Shown one piece after another: positions 19,012 through 28,143 of a stretch of DNA of 28,143 nucleotides. The position numbers and the translations under genes were made by a program. The DNA is from Lactifluus volemus (lineage: Eukaryota; Basidiomycota; Agaricomycetes; Russulales; Russulaceae). Under the pieces are notes generated by a model. It did no database searches. It worked only from the letters and a program-made list of their open reading frames with translations, and was not told the DNA's origin. Within the stretch, counting starts at the first letter, position 1; each line of letters starts with the position of its first letter. The DNA lies in assembly GCA_022376515.1 (NCBI GenBank), contig WTXI01000415.1, forward strand, positions 1-28,143, written 5' to 3'.

Positions 19012-21650
19012 ATGCTCCCCGTCTATCAACTCCCCTACAGCGCGTCAAGCTTGGTTCAGTTTCCGTCCTCCCACGTCGGGCTGATGTCAACCGACCGTTG
19101 CCCACGCACATGCAATACATCCGAAGCAGCCAGTCCGGACTCGACAACAATTTTACGACCGGCTCGCGCTGATAGACCGCTCAGTGGCGCATAGCCAGGA
19201 GGCTCACTTCCGACACCATCTTTTGCGCGTCTCCGAACATCTCGACACTTGCGACAGGCTTCTCAGCCGGATCGACCAGGTCGATACAGAAGTCGCGAGT
19301 ATGTTGAATAAGTGGAAGAGCGTGGAGGAGGGTGGAAAAAGTCTGCAGGACGCGAGCCAAAAGTTGTTGGACAAGCGGGTGCGTATCACCTCACATACAC
19401 ACCTCTCGGACGCGTAGAGGAGCTTGATGGTTGTGTCGTCGTTTACAGGATCAACTGGTGGAGTTGCAAACGGCTATCGGGACGACTTTGGAATACTTTC
19501 AGGAACTGGAGCATGCGACGCGGCTGCTCCATCACCCTGGCGAGTCGCTCGTTCTCCAGACCGACTTTCTCTATATGGTTGAGCGTGTGGACATCTGCAT
19601 TGAGTTTCTCAAATTCCATGTACGACCCGTTTTTCTGCCAGCGTTTGTGAGCTTGCTCATCTTCCCTCTCCACCCCCAGAGAAACTACAAAGAAGCAGAA
19701 GTCTATCTCTTACGCTTCCAGAAATGGATGACCCGTGCCATGACCCTCATCAAAATGTATTTTGTTGGATCACTCACCCAGGATGTCTCGCGGCGACTCC
19801 TCAAGCAGGTGCCAGTCTTTGCGACGAATATGTCACCACCTTTTCTAAACACTGATCTGTTTACAGGATGTCTCAGACACGCACAAATGCAAATTCTTTA
19901 CACGCGTTTCACCACTGTAACTGGCCGGCTTGCGCCTCTTCTTGGAGAATTCGAGATCGGTCGAGATCGGTGCCCACTTACACCCTGAGGAGCTGGGAGC
20001 TCTGCTCTCGGAGTGCCACGGGGCGTACTTTGGCGCACGAAAGAACCCCCTGGTTTTACGTCAGACTGAGCAGATCCGCGGTCTGGACCCTACGAGGACG
20101 GAACTCGTGGAATTGGTACCCCTTCTTGCATCATATCCTCAGCCATCTAACTACATGTCATGACCGCGTTGTAGACACGCCGGGTGCATCTACCTGCAGC
20201 AAATCTGCACCGAAGAATTTCACCTGTACGGGGCGTTTTTTAGCACCGTGAAGCAGGAACTCTAGTACGTATCGTTTATGCTTGTTTTGATGACAACTGA
20301 CCGGATTACTCGCCAATAGCTAGTACTTCGGTTATCTCTACGGCGACCTGCGCCCCCGCATCCTACACGAGCCTCGACTAACAGTCCTCTGCGAAGTTTG
20401 CACTGTGCTTCAAGCACTGATGGTGCTCGATCAGTCACTGGACGACGAGATTGAAGAGAATCAGGAGACGTTGGTAGACTACAGATTCGTCATCTACTGC
20501 AGGTGGTACTGCAGGATCCTAAGATCTGGCGTATCCAGATAAGCTTGCTGGTACGTGTCACTTTTTTATTGTCTACCCTTGCTGAAGGTATGGGTAGCTG
20601 CGCAGGGTGCACAGACAGGATACGAAATTCGCGAGAAGCAGAGCATCAGCCGCCTGTCTGAGGGCTCAGGGCTTAACCAACGCGAGACATGGTACCCAAC
20701 GCTTTCCAAGACTGTCTAGGTGCTCTCCCAGCTGCACGACTTTGTTCAGGCAAGCCAGTTATGATCTTGTGACGTTTATGTTGATCATATGGAATACACC
20801 TACAGCCAAGGATTTTCTATGACCTTGCGCACGAGGCCGTTAGTTTGTGCTACGGGTCGTTGCTGAGTGCTGCAGGTTTGGTCAGAGCAAAGAGCAGATT
20901 CGATGGACAACTGTTTCTTGTCCGCCAACTACTGATCCTTGAGGAGATCACGCGGAATCTGGACATTGTTCAGAAGGACGAGCCTGAAGGAGGTGACGGT
21001 GGTGGAGGCGCAGATCAGACCGGTGTTGCAGGTCAGTCCAGTCTATCGAACTATGCAACCTGGAGCCAGATGTTTAATGATCATGGATTCCAGACATGTT
21101 ATCCTCTGCGCTGTCGCGCACGTCAACGCACCTCCCTGGCTCGCTCTTCGCATCTCTCGTCGGCACGCGCGCAGAACACCTCGCGGATGCGAGACGAGTA
21201 CGCATCCACTTCTACTTAAATTTTCCCGACCTCCCTTTTTTTTTTTTTCACACGTATCTACGCTACTTACAGGGAATCGATCAAGATCTGAAACATGCCT
21301 GTGAGTCCGTGATCTCCGCAGCATCGGAGCCGCTCCGCACACCGTTGCGGGCCTTTACGGGCCGACCAACGTCAGCCGCGGAGGCCTTCCGCAACGCGTG
21401 TGCAAGTGATTTGCGGGCAAGTATCGCACGAGTTCGCTTGTACGTCCCGGATGTGCGCACGGCCGGCGTGCTCGTGCAGCATAGGCTGGACCTCGTCGAG
21501 GATGCGTATTCGGCATTTAGCCTGGCGGCCAGACAGGTCGGATCGCGCGCTGGGAAAGGGAAGGATTGTTTGATGGATGATGGGTTGTTGAATCAGTTGT
21601 TGCAGGACATTCGTGAGGATGGCGGGGGTTCTCCGCCAGCTCGGACTTAG
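19012..21650 (+). pseudogene. COG3: COG3-like Golgi tethering subunit, copy B (decayed)
   Basis: Second COG3 copy in the same position relative to an NLR. It preserves some parts that copy A has lost: exon 2 reads through (LEHATRLLHHPGESLVLQTD), and the block YGDLRPRILHEPRLTVLCE near 20335-20400 is present. Private lesions are loss of 9 nt after YFVGS (in frame), a 1-nt loss near 19877, a 10-bp tandem duplication gagatcggtc near 19951-19970, a 2-nt loss at 20176, a deletion removing the AQTRLFFKAQAVIQSD block near 20515, and TAG at 20717-20719 where copy A has TGG. It shares with copy A the missing base in the aattttac run near 19150, implying that this break pre-dates duplication or marks a real difference from typical COG3. 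The end at 21648-21650 matches copy A's. It is very probably non-functional. Confidence 0.82.
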
Positions 21651-23169
21651 TGCAGTCTGTGGTCTTTCGATACGGTATCGTTCAGGAATCGATGGTCAAA
21701 GTGAGTAGTCACGGTGGTTGATATTGTCACCTGCTCGTCATCATTTCTTGCATCAATCGTTCAGTTGTTGGCATTGTAATTCGCCGCGGAGGAACAGGAT
21801 CCTCCGACTTATGGACCTATGGCACGCTGCCCGTGGGATTCGGTCCCACGTGACGTAGCCTGACTATCCCGCGGTTCCCGCCAATCATGAGAACGCACAG
21901 CATAAATAGCACCTTCTCAACTTGCAGATCATCGTCTGTTGCCATCAACTAGCGAGCCCATGGGAGCATGTTTAGCTCTGTTCTAGCTCTGGGTCGCGCA
22001 AAGGAAAGGGCGCATGGGGGCCTTCCAAGAGGGCCCAAACTCTGACATCCCCTCGCATCTCCTCCCACTGGCATCTCACCTGCTTCTGCATCCAATGCTC
22101 TATCCTTGTCTCATATCACCGGTTTCTTATTGTTCATTTCGTTAGTCGTTGATTCGCCCAATCTCCCAAACAATCCTCGCTTCTTATAAAGCATCTTCGT
22201 CGCTGTCGACACCCCATATTCTAGATAGTCCACCTTCCTGCTGACGTAACTCTGAGCAAAGGAAAGAGGAATCCTCAAGAATTGGAGGGAGCAATCTGCT
22301 CAGTCTTATCACGCATGGCTACGATGTCTGCGGGAGGATTTATTCCTCTCAACAGTCGATGCGGCTGGCCCTGGAAGTACAGAAGATACCCTGGTAGGCT
22401 GGTACCGTCCGGAATATAGCAGCTGTAGATGATTACGGACGAAATTCTGTACCGTCGCCACTGCCAAGCACGAGGCGTATACAACTTCCTTCACCAGGGG
22501 CACGCACTTTGCAAGCGACGAAGTCAAATTCCCCACTGGTGCCCTAGCCGCACCCCTCAGATTTGTCAAAAGGCATCCTCCTGAACGGTCACCGTGAAGC
22601 ATTTTTCGCTAGAGCATAGTTTATTATGAGGCACGGCCCGCTTGCATTTACTTTCTCTACTTGAGAGGATAAAGGAAACTGGATGTAACAGTATTCATCT
22701 GATTGGACGTAGGCAGTCTTTCAGTGGAGGGCATCTTCATCTTATACGGGACTATGTAATTGGCTGTCTTCATTCTTTTTCTCCATGCCATGTACCATAC
22801 CCCGCTTGTTTACGTCGTTTAGAATATTTAGATTTGGCTTCTTCCTCGCAATGACCCCCCGAGTCCCAGCCGAATATTCACACAAATGCAGGCCTTTGCT
22901 AGTGACATATGCCAGCACGTGGAAGTAAGAATGTGCACGGGGATAACTTAAGCGAATTGACCTACTCCGCGAAAACTTTTGGACTGTCAGTGCGCTTCCA
23001 GGTGTCAACATGTCAACATAACCGTTGTTTGTTGTTTGTTCCCCACGATGAAGCGCCCTCTGAGTCAGGGCTGCCAGCAGCAGCCTGAACATGCGGCAGC
23101 CAGAGTGGCGCCAGTACTTGTCTCAACTTCTCACCTCAGTCTACGATGGCCCTTCCACAACCAATTCGT
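21651..23169. other. Spacer between COG3 copy B and NLR3
   Basis: Counterpart of 6640-8048, colinear with it apart from small losses near 21690-21960 and about 200 bp of extra sequence at roughly 22337-22538. The extra piece is open on the minus strand, but I recognise nothing in it. I see no RNA gene or defensible promoter element. The sequence just before the NLR3 start (gttgtttgttcccc) is conserved with NLR2. Confidence 0.55.
22337..22538. other. Segment present only in the third unit's spacer
   Basis: In the second unit the sequence goes from gatgtctgcg straight to cta-c-gcacccctc near 7390-7424. Here about 200 bp lies between the same flanks. It is either an insertion in this unit or a deletion in the other. 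No inverted ends or target duplication are evident. Confidence 0.6.
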
Positions 23170-26100
23170 ATGCCAACGTCCTTCACACCCGAACCCGATG
23201 TTCCCGTTAACCATTACTATAGCCCGGATCCCCACTGGAAAAGTCCCGAATCGGGTACATCACTCACTTCATCTTCAATTTCGATACTAGAATTTACTCA
23301 GATGATTGCCTTTGATTAGCGCGATCACTGCTCAGGCCAGTGGAATACAATCGAGCATACTCCAGCTCGAGGTCACTGGTACCTATCTCAGTAATTCTAC
23401 CCTGATAAGTACTAACTCTCCCTCTTCCCAGTCCTCAGGGCACACAATCTTCCTCGTCTTAAAGTCCTCCGGGAAGGAGAGACAGTTTTATGTCACAGTG
23501 ACGAACGGGAAGAATACATGGCAGACACGATCGAGGCAGAGCGTGGCGCAGCATGTGGAATGGAATGAAAAAGTAGATGCATCGTGAGGACCGTCGTACT
23601 TTCATTCCTAGGCCCAACTGAGACTCCTGCAGTGGTTTACAACCACTCTCCCGTATTACAGTATCGCTTTATGCGAAGAGGTCCATGCGGACAGACATCC
23701 TTATCGGAAGGGAGGAGGTCACCTGTGAAGCCCGACCCGGTTCGTCTATGTCTTCGAATTGTTACTCATTGCGCTGAGAGTCCTACATCTAGAACTTGAG
23801 ATTGTCTTCAGGAATTCGGATAGACATGGTGGAGACATAAGAGAGTCGGCCACACTCCTCTTGAGTATCACTGTGTCGACGAACTCTCTAAATGTGGCAG
23901 CCAATACCCCAAGTCCTACGACGACAGCACTGGACAATCCTGGCGCTGAAGAAGGTGGTGCACGTCCTGGTGACCTTCCCACCGGGGGCAATACTCCTGT
24001 GGGACCAGTACCAGACGGCCAGGTGGAGATGTCACGTACTCTGGATCGTGCCGAGAAAACAATGAAAGCTATGGATTCGATGATGGCATGGAAGGGTGCC
24101 ATGAATGTTATCAAGCAAGTACTCGACGCTATCGGTCCAGTGGCAGGGTATGTCTCACATCGACTTTGCGCATCATTTGCTCTGCTAAGCAAGGTTTCGC
24201 GCTTCAGTTGCTCCCCCATGCACAGTTGGCATGGACTCTGATCTCAAAGATTCCCGAGGTGCGTCCCCCAACCCTTGTCAGAGGACATGGAACGTTCAAT
24301 GATTTTCATGTATCGCCAGACTTTGCTACTCCAGCTTCAGCGTGATGACACGTCCAAACACTACTCAAGGCGATACAGGATGCATTCGAGTTTTCACAGG
24401 AGGCAGACGTGTTGAAGAACATGGAACCAGCATCTACTCAGGCAAAGATCCTGGATGAGATGCTGGAGTGTGTCTCTGAATGTGCGAAATTTATCATATC
24501 GTATGCGGAGAATGTGCAAGTCGGTACGTCGTCATGGCCTCTCTTATTGGCGATTCATCATAACAGTTGATTTTCAGCGAAGCGGACTTTGAAGAATGTG
24601 GTCAGCAAAGTTGATGCGAGAATTGATGAGTATCGCACAAACCTCACTCGACTACGAGACAATTTCCTCGCACGTACTGCTGTCGTCACTGGGATTGCTG
24701 TGCTAGAAGTTGGTGCGTAGTCCTAACGATAATGCGATTGTATAACCTTCCTGACGAGGGGCACGAAGAATTGGCCGCAACAATCAGAGAATTGCCTTAT
24801 AAAGGAGGCTGGCGATTTGGCGATGACAGGCGCTGTCTTCCGGGAACACGAGAAGATTTCTTGGGCCATATCATCAACTGGGTCGAGAATCGAGAATCTC
24901 AACGTGGACTCGTGCTCCTCGGCCAGGCCGGGACAGGAAAGTCATCGATTGCACATGAAGTCGCTCGGAGGCTCGAGAACAAGCATCTCGGCTCTTATTT
25001 CGCATTTCTACGAAAGGAGGGCTCCAAGGACGAGGCTCACCAGCTGTTCACGACACTTTCTCGCGACCTCTCCAATCGCTATCCTGCTTTTAAACTCGCC
25101 CTCGGAAGGGTACTCAAGAATGATCCATCTCTCTGTAGCACTCGACACTATCGCACACTTTTCGAACGGCTCCTCCTTGAACCAGTCAAGAGCGTTCAGC
25201 TTGACGACCCTATCCTTATCGTGATTGATGGATTGGATGAGAGTGGTGACGTAATGGGCCAAAGCGGATTGCACCAATTTCTTGCTGAACATCTCTTCGA
25301 GTTGCCATCAAGTTTCCGCATCTTCATCACCTCGAGGCCAGAGAGGGGTATTGAACGTGTGTTCGGTGACGCGTTATCCATACACACCCTCTATATGGAT
25401 GATCACGAACTGGCTGCGAAGACGGAGCAAGATATTGGCCTGTATCTCCGGAATGAACTCCCTCCGAACCTGTTCGAACGACATGGTGTCAACTGGCAAA
25501 GGCAGCAGAAGGATTGTTTCAGTGGGCAGCCGTTGCTTCCGGGGCTAATAAACAATCCTCCTCCTAGCTTTGGGTTTAGCAAGAAGCAGGTGATAGAGCG
25601 TCTGTTGGGGCACTCTCGAGGTCGCGATGGGCAAGATCCTTTGGACCAGCTATAATGGAGAAGTTCTGGAAGGATACTTCAAGCCGCTTGCAGCACAGAC
25701 TCTATTTCGTTCCGTCATGGGGCAGCTTTTTGCTGCTCTCGCTCCGCTTTCCATCCGCTCTTTGACTGCTCTGCGACGACATGCGCCCAAAGGTGACCCC
25801 GAGGACCCCGACCCCGAGGATTCGGAATGCGTTGTTGAAATGCTCCGACACCTAGGCTCACTGCTCAGTAATGTGACTTCATCCGACAATTCCCTCCCGA
25901 TCGTCCCTCTTCACACCTCCTTCCGTGATTTTCTGGCCGATGAGAAGAGTGGGATATTCCACATCGACCTTGGCAAGGCTCACCGTCAGCTGGCACATTC
26001 CTGTCTTGGATTAATGCTCAATGAGCTGAAATTCAACATTTGCAAATTGGAGTCGTCATATCTCGCGAACAGGGATCTCCCAGACCTTGAATCTCGAATT

Positions 26101-28143
26101 TCAGAATATATTCCACCTGCTCTATCGTATGCGTGCTCTTCTGGGGCGATCATCTAGAACGTCTTGGTATTGAACAGGACCTGTTTCCAAAACTTCGATC
26201 TCTGTTCGAGACAAGGTTTCTTTTCTGGCTGGAAGTGCTTAGCATCAAGAACAGTGTCGGTCTTGCATCACGAGCATTGGCATCTCTGAACACATGGTTG
26301 CAGTCTGATCAGCAGAAGGTAGGCAGTTCTTATCATGTTATACGACATGTAGTAACTATTGTGTACAATTACAGCGATCATTCCAATCAGAGGTTGACAA
26401 TCTGTTGGGATTAGTGAATGATGCGTTCGCGTTTGTGCGGTATTTCGGGATGGCAATAGCAAGGAGCTCCCGCATATATACATATCAGCTCTTCCTTTCG
26501 CACCATCCTCTTCCCGCATCGTAAACCACCACCTTCACCTATTCCCTCACACACTGTCTTTGAAACGCGGACGGTTGGCTGATTGGCCAGCATTAGAAAT
26601 GACTATTAAAGCACACGACGGGACCCGTCAACTCCGTTGTATTCTCGTCAGATGGACAGCGCATCGCATCATCCTCGGAGATTGCACGATTCGGGTGTGG
26701 GATGCTACGACGGGGGAAATTGTAGGGGACCGTTTTCCGGACACACCAAAGACATCTTCTCCGTCGCATTCTCGCCTGACGGACAACGCATTGCGTCGGG
26801 CTCGGAGGACTGCATGATTCGGGTGTGGGATGCCGCAACAGGAGAGGTTGTAGCGGGCCCATTTAATGGACACAGAGTGGGTTAGATGTGTTGCATTTTC
26901 ACCGGACGGGCAACACATCGCCTCGGCCTCGGACGATCACACATTCGTGTTTGGGATGCCGCAACTGGAGAGGTCGTTGTGCGCCCATTTATTGGACACA
27001 TCGACAGGTCTACTGTGTTACATTCTCACCAGAGGGCAATGTATCGCCTCTGCCTCTGGAGATTGCACGATTCGGATGTGGGATGCTGCAACCGGAGATG
27101 TCGTAGCGGGCCCGTTTACTGGACACACTAAATGTGTTAGGTGTGTTGCGTTCTCACCGGATGGGAAGCACATTGCTTCGGCCTCGGACGATCGCACGAT
27201 TCGTGTGGGATTCCGCAACAGGACAGGTCGTAGAGGCCCGTTACTGGACACACCGATGCTATCCTCTATTGCATTCTCGCGGACGGGCAACGCATCACCT
27301 CAGCCTCGCGATCGCACGATTTGCGTGTGGGATTCCGCAACAGGCCAGATCGTGGCAGGCCCATTTACTGGACACACCGTTCCATATTTTCTGTTGCACT
27401 CTCGCCGGACGGGCAGCATTGCCTCGGCCTCGAAGATCACACGGTTTGTGTGTGGGATGCAGAAAAGGAGAAGTAGCGGGTTCGTTTACTGGACATACCC
27501 AGTCGATCTTTTCTGTTGCGCTCTCACCGGACGGGAACGGATTGCCTCTGCCTCTGCAGATTGCACAATTTGTGTGTGGGATGCCGCAACAGGAGAGGTC
27601 ACAGCAGGTCCGTTTACTGGTCACACCATTGGGTCACTTTGTTGCATTCTCGCCTGAAGGGCGGCGGATTGCCTCTGCCTCGCTCGATCGCACGATTCGC
27701 GTGTGGGATCCGCGACAGGAATATTGTAGCGGGCCCGTTTACGGACATACCGATATGTCTGTCTGTTGCATTCTCGCCGGACGGACAACGCATCGCGTCG
27801 GCCTCGGATCGATCACAGTTCGCGTGTGGGATGCCATAACGGGAGAGGTTGTAGTGGGCCCGTTTATTGGACACACTGATGGTCTCTGTTGCATTCTCGC
27901 CAGACGGGAAACGCATTGCGTCGGCCTCGAGGACGCACGATTCGGATATGGGATGCCATAACGGGAGAGGTTGTGGTGGGCCCGTTTACTGGACACAGCC
28001 CCGGTCGCTCTACTACATTTTCGCCGGACGGGAAGCGCATCGCGTCGGCCTCGGTGGACTGCACGATTCGAGTATGGGATGCCGTAACGGGAGAGGTTGG
28101 TGGGCCCGTTTACTGGACACACTGACGTGGTCTGCTCTGTTGC
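23170..28143 (+). pseudogene. NLR3: third C2-like/NACHT/WD40 gene, partial and frameshifted
   Basis: Colinear with NLR2 from the ATG at 23170 to the window end, which falls inside WD repeat 13. The C2-like exons are in part better preserved than in NLR2: the splice donor gtaatt near 23393, branch site tactaac and unshifted frame LVLKSSGKERQFYVTVT are present. The intron at 23584-23632 matches 8469-8517, and 24713-24768 matches 9595-9650. Walker A GQAGTGKS is at 24921-24944 and Walker B VIDGLDES near 25220-25243 (NLR2 has VVDALDES). Lesions against NLR2: -1 near 23233 and 23312, -1 at the 24148 splice junction, -1 near 24347, a compensated -1/+1 pair at about 25490 and 25542, +1 at 25653-25655 creating TAA, -1 near 26133 and 26468, then dozens of small deletions after 26.64 kb. 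Much of this may be consensus error. The family is certain, the functional status unknown. Confidence 0.82.
26599..28143 (+). repeat. NLR3 WD40 array, incomplete, many small deletions
   Basis: WD40 repeats 1 to 12 and the start of 13, in the same order as NLR1 and NLR2. The signature variants are in place (ITSASRDRTICVWD for repeat 6, ALSPDG for 7 and 8, SPEGRRIASASLD for 9, TTFSPDG for 12). Almost every repeat lacks one or more bases compared with the other two copies, so no frame stays open beyond two or three repeats. Confidence 0.9.

Noticed and set aside
22275..22602. Minus-strand open frames of 69 and 97 codons in the NLR3 upstream spacer
   Set aside because: Most of it lies in the unit-specific insertion, no domain is recognisable, and there is no counterpart in the homologous spacer.

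Overview
The window looks like nuclear DNA of a filamentous basidiomycete, most likely an Agaricomycete. The coding sequence is broken by many short introns (about 48-73 nt, GT...AG, with CTAAC/CTGAC-like branch sites). The dominant genes are NACHT-WD40 NLRs of the expanded fungal type, and a Golgi COG-complex gene is recognisable. There are no operons, no bacterial-type signals, and no tRNA or rRNA that I can see. Species assignment is inference.

Layout. (1) 1-3120: 3' part of a first NLR (NLR1; end of the NACHT-associated helical region, 14 WD40 repeats and the C-terminal tail), with three 1-nt deletions. (2) 3949-6639: decayed copy of COG3 (copy A). (3) 8049-13629: second NLR (NLR2), the best preserved. 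Its frame is unbroken from about 8677 to the stop at 13629 once short introns are removed, but its N-terminal C2-like exons are damaged. (4) 13836-18560: a 4.7 kb stretch absent at the NLR1/COG3-A junction. It holds a truncated FAD-dependent oxidoreductase pseudogene (14060-15537) with a roughly 390-bp foldback element in one of its introns, then an unrecognised minus-strand gene (16316-18393) flanked by about 150-bp direct repeats. (5) 19012-21650: second decayed COG3 (copy B). (6) 23170-28143 (runs off the window): third NLR (NLR3), with scattered frameshifts and, from 26.6 kb on, very dense deletions.

The window is therefore a tandem array whose unit is [shared upstream repeat - COG3 copy - about 1.4 kb spacer - NLR], roughly 10.4 kb long. 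Units 2 and 3 are separated by an extra segment. The duplicated unit joins a remnant of a vesicle-tethering gene to an innate-immunity/allorecognition-type receptor.

Function. NLR2 should encode a signalling NTPase (Walker A GQAGTGKS, Walker B VVDALDES) with a 14-blade WD40 sensor. The WD40 blades keep the same order in all copies. They differ between copies mainly at a few fixed positions per blade, the pattern expected of a recognition surface under diversifying selection. Whether the COG3 copies matter to the NLRs or merely hitchhike cannot be told from sequence alone; both look non-coding now. The deletion-only error pattern in NLR3 is more easily explained by an unpolished assembly than by biology.
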